The notes: generated from the letters alone by a model not told the origin. A stretch of 28,813 nt of DNA from Rhodoferax sp. (GCA_028292305.1 JAQGMQ010000903.1:1-28813); one strand, 5' to 3'. Positions 15,665 through 22,542 are shown, numbered from the stretch's first letter. Program-made: numbers and translations.

Positions 15665-16439
15665 CGTGGGGCCTTGGAGAGGATTTTTTCGGAGGCGCGC
15701 CAGTGATCGTCGTGCAGCCAGGTGGCGAGCAGCTGCTGTTGTTCGGTGGCGCGCGCCGCCTCGTAGGGCTCGCCGCGCCGGGCGGCCAGGGTCTGCGCCT
15801 TGATGCCGCGCAGCACCTGCGGCGCGCAGGCCAGCATCGGCGCCAGGAAGGCTTCCACGTCGGCACCGACCGGGCCGTCGCCGATCACCGCGTCGGCCAG
15901 ACCCCAGGCCAGGGCCTGCGGCGCATCCACCATTTCGCAGCGGCTCATCATGCGCAGCGCCCGTGCCGGGCCGACCAGCCGGCACAGGTCCGGCCCGCCG
16001 CCCCAGGCCGAGGTGATGGCCAGCCGCGCCTGGATGAAGCCGATGCGCGCATGCGCCGACTGCAGCCGCAGGTCGCAGGCCAGCGCCAGTTCGGCGCCGC
16101 CGCCGATGGCGTCGCCATTCAGCAGCGCCAGCACCGGCACCGGACAACAGCGGATGACATCGAGCGCGCCGCGGGCCTCGTCGGTCATGGCCAGCGTGGC
16201 GGCCTCGTCGCGCACATTGGCCAGGTCGAGCAGGTCGCCACCGGCGGCAAAGAAGCGCTCGCCCGCGCCGGTGAGCACGATCAGACGGGTGGCGGCCTGG
16301 CGCCGGCATCGCGCACGGCCCTGGCCAGTTCGGTCAGTACCGAGCGGGCCAGGGCGTTGTGTTTCTGCGCGCGTTCGATGGTGATCCAGCAGGCGCCGGA
16401 CGCGCGCTGGTCGATGGTGATGTCTTGTCCGTTGGGCAA
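15661..16439 (-). pseudogene. Crotonase family, malonyl-CoA-type decarboxylase-like; apparent single-base frameshift
   Basis: Two frames together make one crotonase. The first starts at TTG 16439 (GGAGG at 16448-16452, 8-base spacer) and reads LPNGQDITIDQ, then WITIERAQKHNALARSVL to RDAGARP before a stop. The second continues with ATRLIVLTGAGERFFAAGGDL to the stop at 15661. The join lies near 16291-16300 (minus GCCAGGCCGCCACC); adding one base gives 259 residues, the normal family length. The segments GGGAELALACDLRL and ITSAWGG, followed by LVGPARAL, resemble ethylmalonyl-CoA decarboxylase ECHDC1 more than hydratases, and the second hydratase glutamate is replaced by Gln. It is the first gene of the mutase operon. 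Either a true inactivating mutation or a sequencing error; sequence alone cannot decide. Confidence 0.8.
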
Positions 16440-16469
16440 AGCGCAGGCCTCCAGAAGGTGAGAGCCTGG

Positions 16470-16498
16470 ATGCTAGGCGGCTAATTTTCCCGGCACAA
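16470..16498 (-). promoter_or_regulatory. Predicted sigma70-type promoter of the mutase operon
   Basis: On the minus strand TTGTGC (16498-16493) and TAGCAT (16475-16470) are separated by 17 bases. Matches to consensus are 3/6 and 4/6. The -10 hexamer TAGCAT with a 17-base spacer recurs in front of the other crotonase gene (23346-23374). It lies 30 bases upstream of the TTG start. Confidence 0.4.
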
Positions 16499-16506
16499 GA
16501 ATAAAT

Positions 16507-16522
16507 GTTCTACATTTCGAAC
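16507..16522. promoter_or_regulatory. Candidate IclR operator 1 (GTTC-N8-GAAC)
   Basis: GTTCTACATTTCGAAC (with flanking T and A making TGTTC...GAACA) is an inverted repeat just 8 bp upstream of the predicted -35 of the mutase operon, between it and the divergent IclR gene. The perfect 10-bp palindrome CAACCGGTTG directly follows (16522-16531). Confidence 0.45.
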
Positions 16523-16565
16523 AACCGGTTGCGGTGAACACTGCCGAGCCGCATGGCACCCGTTT

Positions 16566-16581
16566 GTTCAGCCGGCCGAAC
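16566..16581. promoter_or_regulatory. Candidate IclR operator 2 (GTTC-N8-GAAC)
   Basis: GTTCAGCCGGCCGAAC has the same 16-base architecture as the dyad at 16507, centre to centre 59 bp away. It lies 37 bases upstream of the IclR start, suiting autoregulation. Confidence 0.45.
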
Positions 16582-16618
16582 TTTTCAGCCAAGTCCATCA
16601 GGAGACGAGGAAGCCCGC

Positions 16619-17371
16619 ATGACCGCTCTCAACGTGACCGCCGTCGAACGCGTGATCGACATCTTCGAAGCCTTTCAGGCCAGCCAGCGGCCGCTGTCGC
16701 TGACCGATCTGGCCGAGGCCGTGAACATCCCGAAAAGCACCTGCCACGCCATCGTGGCCACGCTCACCGCGCGTGGCTACCTGTATTCGCTGGCCCGGCC
16801 ACGCGCGCTGTACCCCACCAAGCGCCTGTACGACGTGGCGCGCGCCATCCTCGACAAGGACCCGTTCGTCGAACGCATCACGCCGATGCTGGAGCGCCTG
16901 CGCGACACCTCACGCGAAACCGTGATCCTGGGCAAGCGGCAGGGCGACAGCGTGGTCTATCTGCAGGTGGCCGAGAGCGCCAACGCCATCCGTTATTCGG
17001 CCAGGCCCGGTGACATCAAGCCGCTGTATTCCAGCTCGATCGGCAAGGCCCTGCTGGGCGCGTTGAAAGAGCCCGAGTTGCGCGCGTGGTTCGAAGGCCG
17101 CACGCTGGCCCCGGTGACCAGCGCCACCATCACCGAGCCGGAGTCATTGATCGCTGACATCCTGAAAAGCCGGCGCGCGGGCTTCTTCCAGACGCGCGGC
17201 GAAAACGTCAGCGACGTGTGGGCCGTGGCCGCGTTCTTCACGGTAAACCACGAGACCCTCGCCGTGGCCGTCGCCGGGCCGCGGCACCGGATGGAAGCGA
17301 GTCTGGCGGAGTGCGCGCAGCTGCTGGTGGCGACCTGCAGCTTTGTGTCGCGGCAGTTTCAGGGAAAGTAG
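16619..17371 (+). CDS. IclR family transcriptional regulator, divergent from the mutase operon
   Basis: The 250-residue protein has an N-terminal winged helix (about 5-65) reading TAVERVIDIFEAFQ then LSLTDLAEAVNIPKSTCHAI, and a C-terminal effector domain with YSSSIGKALLGAL and the closing part VAVAGPRHRMEASLAEC. IclR proteins sense small acids or their derivatives. I start at ATG 16619 because GAGG (16607-16610) precedes it by 8 bases; the in-frame ATG at 16553 adds 22 residues with no ribosome site and would put the second dyad in coding sequence. It faces the crotonase-mutase operon across 179 bases containing two matching dyads, the usual layout of an IclR regulator and its target. Confidence 0.92.
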   Translation: MTALNVTAVERVIDIFEAFQASQRPLSLTDLAEAVNIPKSTCHAIVATLTARGYLYSLARPRALYPTKRLYDVARAILDKDPFVERITPMLERLRDTSRETVILGKRQGDSVVYLQVAESANAIRYSARPGDIKPLYSSSIGKALLGALKEPELRAWFEGRTLAPVTSATITEPESLIADILKSRRAGFFQTRGENVSDVWAVAAFFTVNHETLAVAVAGPRHRMEASLAECAQLLVATCSFVSRQFQGK

Positions 17372-17397
17372 GGAAGTAAGGGAAGTAAGCCAAGTAG
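17362..17397 (+). repeat. Four tandem 9-nt repeats across the IclR stop codon
   Basis: Units read GGGAAAGTA, GGGAAGTAA, GGGAAGTAA, GCCAAGTAG. The IclR stop codon TAG (17369-17371) spans the first unit junction, so unit number changes would not alter the protein. The array fills the short gap before the convergent exported-protein gene. Confidence 0.6.
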
Positions 17398-17419
17398 GCA
17401 GGGCCGCGGCAGTCGGCGC

Positions 17420-17770
17420 TCATTTGCGCAGCTTGCGACATGGATCTTGCGCAGGGCTGGCAGACCTTGGCTCGACGACCGCATCCAGTTTGCCGAGTTC
17501 GGCCATGACGTCGGGGCGCGTTGCGTATTTCTTCTTGAGGCGCGCGACCGTGGCGTCAGTGCCCAGGCATGACCGGCAAGCCCCGCGGATGATCTCTGCC
17601 CGGCGCGCAGCGTCATCAGCGGGCTCGCCTCGCCAGTGGTCGCACATGGCACGGCGGTCCAGGAAACGCGTGACTTCGGGTGGGAAAGGTTCTTCTGCCT
17701 GCGCCGTCGATGCAGCATATCCGGCCACGAGCAACAGGATAAGAACGCAGCTGCGCAACCCGGTGCGCAT
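17420..17770 (-). CDS. Small exported protein of unknown function
   Basis: The 116-residue product starts at ATG 17770 with a clear signal peptide (MRTGLRSCVLILLLVAGYAA, cleavage near TAQA-EEPFPPEV). The mature part has FLDRRAMCDHWRGEPADDAARR, CRSCLG and TDATVARLKKKYATRPDVMAEL. Four or so cysteines (CDHW, ACRSCL, PCRKL) could form disulfides. I recognise the general pattern of small periplasmic proteins with a CDHWRGE-type motif in betaproteobacteria, but no function is known to me. A GTG at 17854 would add 28 residues and bury the signal peptide, so I reject it. The gene is convergent with the IclR gene. Confidence 0.7.
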   Translation of the reverse strand: MRTGLRSCVLILLLVAGYAASTAQAEEPFPPEVTRFLDRRAMCDHWRGEPADDAARRAEIIRGACRSCLGTDATVARLKKKYATRPDVMAELGKLDAVVEPRSASPAQDPCRKLRK

Positions 17771-17924
17771 GGCGACAGGATAGAGCCGAGTCCGTTGTTG
17801 TGATCGCACCGGTGGTGACGGGATGGATGCGTGTTTGGTCTTCAACTCAGTCACGTGGTTCTTTCTTGATGTGCGCGGCTTCAGTCGCGAGTCGCACCGG
17901 ACAGCGTGAACCCGAAGTTTTTTC

Positions 17925-18476
17925 CTAACGCAAGCGAATGACTTGCACTTCCCACTTCAACCGCTGGGCGCGCCCGTTGATCGGGCCGACATCCTTCCCG
18001 GAAAGGCAGACACGGTCCGCGAGATGGAATGAAGAAACCTCTTTCGCTTCTCCTTCGCCCTCTTGTCTCAGAGAGACACCACACCCGGTGACCTCAGGTT
18101 CGACCTTGAAGTAGGCCTTGTACCTGCCGCGGGTTTCAGGGGTAAATGCCACCATCAAATTGCACATGCGGTTTTGACCCACTTTCGCATCGATATAGCG
18201 GAATGTGAGCAGCATTTCTTTTCCTGGTGGCACCGCAACGGCCTTGCCTTGCTCATGATCCGCCACGTCGGCGGTAGGCCCAAAAAAAGTGGCGACCCGT
18301 ATTCCGTTGTCATCGATGGCACAGGCCAAGTTCTGATAAGACTCCACAAAAAACTGCCTGGAGTTGCCCGCGATCTGCAAGGAAGCTGCGCTCGCGTCCG
18401 GTCGATAGACGTATTGGCTCGCGCAGCCACTGAGAAGCGTTGCTGCGCAGAGCAGGACAAAGTTTTTCGTATTCAT
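17925..18476 (-). CDS. Putative lipoprotein of unknown function
   Basis: The 183-residue protein has a lipoprotein signal peptide: MNTKNFVLLCAATLLSGCAS, with the lipobox LSGC and Cys18 as the predicted lipidation site. I do not recognise the rest. The mature part is moderately charged, with four further cysteines, and may form a beta-sandwich (QFFVESYQNLACAIDD, GKEMLLTFRYIDAKVG). The base composition is clearly lower in GC than the catabolic genes; the 60 bases from 18181 contain 30 G or C. It follows the second lipoprotein gene by 64 bases, and the two are probably expressed together. The ATG at 18476 has no strong ribosome site, but the signal sequence fixes it. Confidence 0.72.
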   Translation of the reverse strand: MNTKNFVLLCAATLLSGCASQYVYRPDASAASLQIAGNSRQFFVESYQNLACAIDDNGIRVATFFGPTADVADHEQGKAVAVPPGKEMLLTFRYIDAKVGQNRMCNLMVAFTPETRGRYKAYFKVEPEVTGCGVSLRQEGEGEAKEVSSFHLADRVCLSGKDVGPINGRAQRLKWEVQVIRLR

Positions 18477-18540
18477 TAGAGTGCTGGTACTTGCGTCCAG
18501 TGAACCTGTGGCGCCGGCAGGGGGCCTGGAGAGACTGCTT

Positions 18541-18936
18541 TCATCTGGCTGCGGCCTTGGCGTTGCCAGTTGGAGCCCCGGACGCAGGATCTCGGACGGG
18601 TGGTGGTTCTCGACCAACGCTGAAGTCCACACCCCCACGTGGGGAGGCCTGTATCTGAACGTCATACGTCGCACTGACACCATTGGTTTGAACGACCCAC
18701 TTCTCGGTGTAGATCTCTCCACGTTTCTCAACAAACCGAGCAGACATCAGCTTCGGACGCAAATCAGTTTTGGTGACTGCCCGCTCATAGAGATAGATCG
18801 TCTGCATCACATCGCTCTGAACCGTGGCGTCTGCAACTGTATGAAATGCAGCGGATGTGTTGGCAGGAGGCTGTGACGAACATGCCGCCAGGAGAATGAC
18901 CAACGAGCAGGCTGTTGTCGTGAGCACGTTGCGCAT
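18541..18936 (-). CDS. Putative small lipoprotein of unknown function
   Basis: The 131-residue protein begins MRNVLTTTACSLVILLAACS, with a lipobox LAAC and Cys19 as predicted lipidation site, followed by a Ser/Pro/Ala linker (SSQPPANTSAA). The mature part contains TIYLYERAVTKTDLRPKLMSARFVEKRG and a short beta-rich part (EKWVVQTNGVSATYDVQIQ), ending in a Pro/Ala-rich tail. I do not recognise the family. It is the upstream partner of the lipoprotein gene at 17925-18476 and opens the low-GC islet. Confidence 0.7.
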   Translation of the reverse strand: MRNVLTTTACSLVILLAACSSQPPANTSAAFHTVADATVQSDVMQTIYLYERAVTKTDLRPKLMSARFVEKRGEIYTEKWVVQTNGVSATYDVQIQASPRGGVDFSVGREPPPVRDPASGAPTGNAKAAAR

Positions 18937-19033
18937 ATTTTTATCAGTCGATGAGTCGGCTAGCCATTGGTCATCCGATCGGGCCAGGTAAAAGTCTAAG
19001 GCCGAGTTTGATTCCTGATCCCACTAGCAAAAG

Positions 19034-19048
19034 AAACACAATGTGTTT
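19034..19048. promoter_or_regulatory. 15-bp palindrome (7-1-7)
   Basis: AAACACA-A-TGTGTTT is a perfect dyad around one central base, 98 bases upstream of the lipoprotein start at 18936. A short AT-rich setting around it fits either an operator for the lipoprotein genes or a weak symmetric hairpin. Confidence 0.35.
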
Positions 19049-19248
19049 TAAGTGAATGAACGAATCAGGTGCGTGTTGTCGGGTTGGCTGTGCCCAGTGC
19101 GTGCACGGCAAGGCCGTAGCATCTTGCCCACCGCCACCATCACTGATCCGGGCCACTGACCGCCGCGTCATGCGTTGGGCGTTTTCCGGCGTGCGCTGGC
19201 CTTCACGTCGCGCGTCAGTCCATAGGGCCGGGCCATCGCTTCGCGAAA

Positions 19249-19262
19249 TGAACAATGCTTCA
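19249..19262 (+). promoter_or_regulatory. Candidate LysR-regulon operator, copy 1
   Basis: TGAACAATGCTTCA (TGAA-N6-TTCA) ends 11 bp upstream of the predicted -35 at 19274. It matches the copies at 23386 (minus) and 23425 in sequence, orientation and spacing. Confidence 0.55.
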
Positions 19263-19273
19263 AATCTTGTGAA

Positions 19274-19302
19274 TTGTCTGAAGAATCCTGTGTTCTTAGA
19301 CT
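19274..19302 (+). promoter_or_regulatory. Predicted promoter of the Bug gene at 19360
   Basis: TTGTCT (19274-19279) and TAGACT (19297-19302) are separated by 17 bases; each matches consensus at 4/6. The start codon lies about 58 bases further on. Confidence 0.45.
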
Positions 19303-19359
19303 GCGTCCTGCATGGAGCTTGAACTTCAATGCACGAACAACACACAGGAGACAAAAACC

Positions 19360-20328
19360 ATGTTCATCACCCGGCGCGCGACTACCGTTCTGGCGGTCTG
19401 CACTTTTCTGCTGGCTGCCGTTTCAGCCCAGGCACAGAGTTATCCGTCTCGGCCGGTCCGGCTGGTGTTGCCGTTCGGCGCGGGCGGATCGGCGGATGTG
19501 GTGGCCCGAACCATCGCCCAGAAACTGTCCGACAAATGGGGGCAGCAGGTGGTGGTCGACAACAAGCCGGGCGGCGACACGGTCATTGCAACGGCCGAGA
19601 TGCAGCGGGCGGCGCCCGATGGCTACACCTTGCTGCTGGGCATCAACTCGACGCTGACGCTGACGCCCCACACCATGAAGGTGTCGTATGACCCGCAGAA
19701 CGATTTCACCATCATCGGGCAGACGACCGCCGTGCCCATGCTGATCCTCGTCAACGAGACGGTCCCGGTGAAGTCGCTGGCCGAGCTGATCAGCCTGGCG
19801 CGCGGCAAGCCCGGCGAACTCAACGCGGGCGGCCCGGCCACCGTCACCCGCCTGCTGCAGGAGCAGTTCGCGCGGGAGGCCAGGATCAAATTCACCTGGG
19901 TGCCCTACAAGAGCGGGCCCGATACGACCAAGGCGCTGCTGGGCGGCGAGATCCAGGTCGGCGTCGACGGCGTGATCAACAACCTGGCCTTCGTGCAGTC
20001 CCGCAAATTGAAGGCCCTGGGCGTGAGCACCCCCACGCGCCTGAAGACTTTGCCTGACGTTCCGACGTTCATGGAGCAGGGCATTCGCGACCAGCGCATC
20101 ACGCTTTCCCACGTGATGATGGGGCCGCGCGGGATGCCCAGGCCCATCGTCGACAAGCTCAAGGCCGACCTGCAGGAAGTGCTGGCCCTGCCGGACCTGA
20201 ACGACAAGCTGACGGGCGTCGGCATCCAGGCGGCCTGGATCGACGGCGACACACTGGCCAAGTCGTTCCAGACCGAGAGCGCCGTCACGGCGGCCCTTGT
20301 CAAGGAACTGGGCCTGCAGCAGCCGTAA
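19360..20328 (+). CDS. Bug/TctC family periplasmic binding protein
   Basis: The 322-residue protein has a signal peptide (cleavage near VSAQA-QSYPSRPVR) and the Bug hallmarks YPSRPVRLVLPFGAGGSADV, VVVDNKPGGDTVIATAEM and PDGYTLLLG, plus VPYKSGPDTTKALLGGEIQ in the second half. It should bind a carboxylate in the periplasm. ATG 19360 has AGGAG at 19346-19350. It is transcribed alone toward the convergent LysR gene 18 bases away. The shared operator motif suggests it belongs to the same regulon as the gene set from 21349 onward. No TctAB permease is in view. Confidence 0.92.
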   Translation: MFITRRATTVLAVCTFLLAAVSAQAQSYPSRPVRLVLPFGAGGSADVVARTIAQKLSDKWGQQVVVDNKPGGDTVIATAEMQRAAPDGYTLLLGINSTLTLTPHTMKVSYDPQNDFTIIGQTTAVPMLILVNETVPVKSLAELISLARGKPGELNAGGPATVTRLLQEQFAREARIKFTWVPYKSGPDTTKALLGGEIQVGVDGVINNLAFVQSRKLKALGVSTPTRLKTLPDVPTFMEQGIRDQRITLSHVMMGPRGMPRPIVDKLKADLQEVLALPDLNDKLTGVGIQAAWIDGDTLAKSFQTESAVTAALVKELGLQQP

Positions 20329-20346
20329 CATGGTCCGCGGTGGGCT

Positions 20347-21270
20347 TCAGGCCGCCCGCTTGCGCGCCGCGGCAGCGGTTGGCGCGGGCGGCGCCAGCAT
20401 GTCGCACAGCTGCACGAAGCGGGCGGCCGATGGCGACAAGGTGTGGCCACGGATCGTCATGATGGCAATGGTGCGGGGCAGGGCGGGGCGAACGATGCGC
20501 AAGGCCTTCAGCGGCGTCCTGGGCGGTGCGGCCATCGCCGGCATGATGCAGATGCCGAGGCCGGCTTCGGCCATCGCCACCAGCGTGCTGACGTGGGTCA
20601 CCATGTAGCTGAGTTCGGGCGCGACGCCTTCGTCGGCAAGCGCCTGGTTCAGCTGGCGCTGGAACTGCGAGGTGCCCAGCGACAGCAGGGGCAGCGGCAG
20701 ACGGGCCAACTCGCGCAGCGAAATGGTGGTCTTGTCGGAGGCCACCAGCGTGGCCGGCATCAGGGCCACGCTGTCGTCGACGAAGATCGGCTGAAACTCG
20801 AGTTCGCCCGTCTTCTCCGGCATGGGGCCGATGCCGAAGTCGACCTCGCGCCGGCGCACGGCCTCCAACAGCTCGGGCTGCGACAGTTCGCGCACGCTGA
20901 CCGAAATCGCCGGATAGGTCTTGGCGAACTTCACCAGCAACGCCGGCAGCCGCGTGCCCGCCACGGTCGGCACGCAGCCGAGCGAGAGTTGTCCGTGCTG
21001 CATCTCGGCCGCCTGCTGGATGCGCGCCAGCGCACCGTCGAGCTCGGCCATGGCCTTGCGCGTGCTGATCATCAGCTCCTCGCCCTCGCGCGTGAGCTCG
21101 ACCTTGCGCGTCGTGCGCTGGAACACGGCCACGCCCAGGCCTTCCTCCAGCTGCTTGATCTGCATGCTCACCGCCGGCAGGGACAGGTGGGTCTGCTCGG
21201 CCGCCTTGCGGAAGCTGCCGTTGTCGGCCACGGCAAGGAAGGTCGCGAACAGCTTGAAGTTGATTTTCAT
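20347..21270 (-). CDS. LysR family transcriptional regulator
   Basis: The 307-residue protein has the LysR N-terminal helix-turn-helix (FATFLAVADNGSFRKAAEQT, then LSLPAVSMQIKQLEEGLGVAVF) over about residues 5-60, a linker helix to about 90, and a periplasmic-binding-like effector domain to about 290 (for example LSLGCVPTVAGTRLPALL and LGICIMPAMA). I start at ATG 21270 as typical for the family; an in-frame ATG at 21309 would add 13 residues and cannot be excluded. It is the last gene of the crotonase/CoA-transferase transcript, and the TGAACAAT element found at three promoters recurs just upstream, so it is the best candidate for the local regulator. Confidence 0.9.
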   Translation of the reverse strand: MKINFKLFATFLAVADNGSFRKAAEQTHLSLPAVSMQIKQLEEGLGVAVFQRTTRKVELTREGEELMISTRKAMAELDGALARIQQAAEMQHGQLSLGCVPTVAGTRLPALLVKFAKTYPAISVSVRELSQPELLEAVRRREVDFGIGPMPEKTGELEFQPIFVDDSVALMPATLVASDKTTISLRELARLPLPLLSLGTSQFQRQLNQALADEGVAPELSYMVTHVSTLVAMAEAGLGICIMPAMAAPPRTPLKALRIVRPALPRTIAIMTIRGHTLSPSAARFVQLCDMLAPPAPTAAAARKRAA

Positions 21271-21280
21271 GAACGGCGAT

Positions 21281-21308
21281 CGGTTTGAACAAACCGCATT
21301 ATTGTTCA
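21281..21308 (-). promoter_or_regulatory. Palindrome and operator half-site upstream of the LysR gene
   Basis: CGGTTTGAACAAACCG (21281-21296) is a palindrome with 7-bp arms and a 2-base centre. Next to it, TGAACAAT on the minus strand (21308-21301) matches the left half of the regulon box. Both lie within 40 bases of the LysR start at 21270, fitting autoregulation. Confidence 0.4.
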
Positions 21309-21348
21309 TGGTCCACCCGATCTCCAGCGGCTGCCTTTGCCGCGTACC

Positions 21349-22542
21349 TCAGCAGCGCCAGCCGTTGGCGATCTGGTCGGTGTGTTCACCCAGGTGCGGT
21401 GCCAGGCCGGGTGCGCGCAAGGGGGAGCGCGACATGCGGATCGGGCTGGCCAGCATGCGTACCTTGCGGCCGTCGGGCCGCTCCACTTCACGCACCATTT
21501 CGCGGGCCACGACCTGCGGGTCGCGGAACACCTGCTCGAGGTTGTTGATGGGTGCGGCCGGCACACCCACGTCGTTCAGCAGCTTCTCGCATTCGGCCAC
21601 CGTCCTGCTGGCGAATGCCTTTGCCACCAGCGGGCCGAGGATGTCCGCATGCTGCAGGCGCAGGCCGTTGCGCAGGAAGCGTTCGTCGCGCGCCAGTTCG
21701 GGCACGGCCATGGCGTCGCAGAAGCGGCGAAACTGCGCGTCGTTGCCGACGATCAGCATGATGTCGCCATCGGTGCATCGAAAGCTGTCGCTGGGGTAGG
21801 CGGTGGCCAGCCGGTTGCCCAGGCGCTGCGGCACCGTGCCGGTGGCCAGGTAGCCCGTGCCCAGGTTGGTGAGCGCGGCCACCTGCACGTCGAGCAGCGA
21901 CAGATCGATGTGCTGCCCGAGCCCCGAGGCATGCCGCTCGTTGATGGCGGCGAGGATGGCGACGGCCGCGTACAGTGCCGTCAACTGGTCGGACACCGCC
22001 ACCCCCGCCTTGCGCGGCCCGCCGCCGGGCGTGCCGTCGGCATTGCCGGTGATGCTCATCAAGCCGCCCAGGGCCTGCACGATGGTGTCGTAGCCCGGCC
22101 GTGCGCGGTACGGGCCCGTCTGGCCGAATCCGGTGATCGAACAGTAGACCAGCCGCGGGTTGACCGCCTGCAGCGACGCGAAGTCGAGGCCGTAACGGGC
22201 CAGCGTGCCGACCTTGTAGTTCTCGATCAGCACGTCGGCCTGCTCGGCGAGGCGCACGATCAGTTGCCGCCCCGCGCTGTCGGCCAGGTCGGCGGTGACC
22301 GAGCGCTTGCCCCGGTTGCAGGACCAGAAATACACCGACTCGTCGAGGGCCGAGGCGGGTGCGTGGACCATCGTCGGCGGTGCCCACTCGCGGGTGTCGT
22401 CACCCCGCACCGGGCGCTCGATCTTGATCACGTCGGCGCCCAGATCAGCCAGGACCTGCGCCGACAGCGGCCCGGCCAGCACGCGGGACAAGTCCAGCAC
22501 GCGCAGCCCGTTCAATGCCGCCAGCGCCGGCAGCGCACTCAT
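21349..22542 (-). CDS. Type III CoA-transferase (CaiB/BaiF family), LysR cluster
   Basis: The 397-residue protein is a family III CoA-transferase with the start LNGLRVLDLSRVLAGPLSAQ, the segment LGADVIKIERPVRGDDTR, and the catalytic Asp152 in RPGYDTIVQALGG. It moves CoA onto a carboxylic acid from a donor such as succinyl-CoA. I start at ATG 22542, which overlaps the crotonase stop as ATGA and has GGGGG with a 5-base spacer; an upstream in-frame ATG at 22554 lacks this. It differs clearly from the CoA-transferase at 12437 and is probably paired with the crotonase for one CoA-ester pathway under LysR control. Confidence 0.92.
   Translation of the reverse strand: MSALPALAALNGLRVLDLSRVLAGPLSAQVLADLGADVIKIERPVRGDDTREWAPPTMVHAPASALDESVYFWSCNRGKRSVTADLADSAGRQLIVRLAEQADVLIENYKVGTLARYGLDFASLQAVNPRLVYCSITGFGQTGPYRARPGYDTIVQALGGLMSITGNADGTPGGGPRKAGVAVSDQLTALYAAVAILAAINERHASGLGQHIDLSLLDVQVAALTNLGTGYLATGTVPQRLGNRLATAYPSDSFRCTDGDIMLIVGNDAQFRRFCDAMAVPELARDERFLRNGLRLQHADILGPLVAKAFASRTVAECEKLLNDVGVPAAPINNLEQVFRDPQVVAREMVREVERPDGRKVRMLASPIRMSRSPLRAPGLAPHLGEHTDQIANGWRC

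Larger units (their letters stand above)
18937..19359. other. Intergenic region between lipoprotein and Bug genes
   Basis: This 423-base gap separates the leftward lipoprotein pair from the rightward Bug gene. Short frames on both strands (18971-19354 minus, 19056-19322 plus) are low-complexity or lack ribosome sites, so I call no gene. It holds a 15-bp palindrome at 19034, a 14-bp operator candidate at 19249 and a predicted promoter at 19274-19302. Confidence 0.6.

Noticed and set aside
14051..16309. A 752-codon minus-strand frame that would fuse extra sequence to the mutase
   Set aside because: The upstream 200 or so codons are the crotonase gene read in another frame; the real start is ATG 15664 with an ATGA overlap.
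15661..16439. Programmed ribosomal frameshift in the crotonase
   Set aside because: No obvious slippery heptamer is seen at the junction; mutation or sequencing error is simpler.
19056..19322. 88-codon plus-strand frame in the same gap
   Set aside because: It has no ribosome site and also overlaps the predicted promoter and operator.
18971..19354. 127-codon minus-strand frame in the intergenic gap
   Set aside because: No ribosome site or domain is seen, and it overlaps the promoter and operator of the Bug gene.
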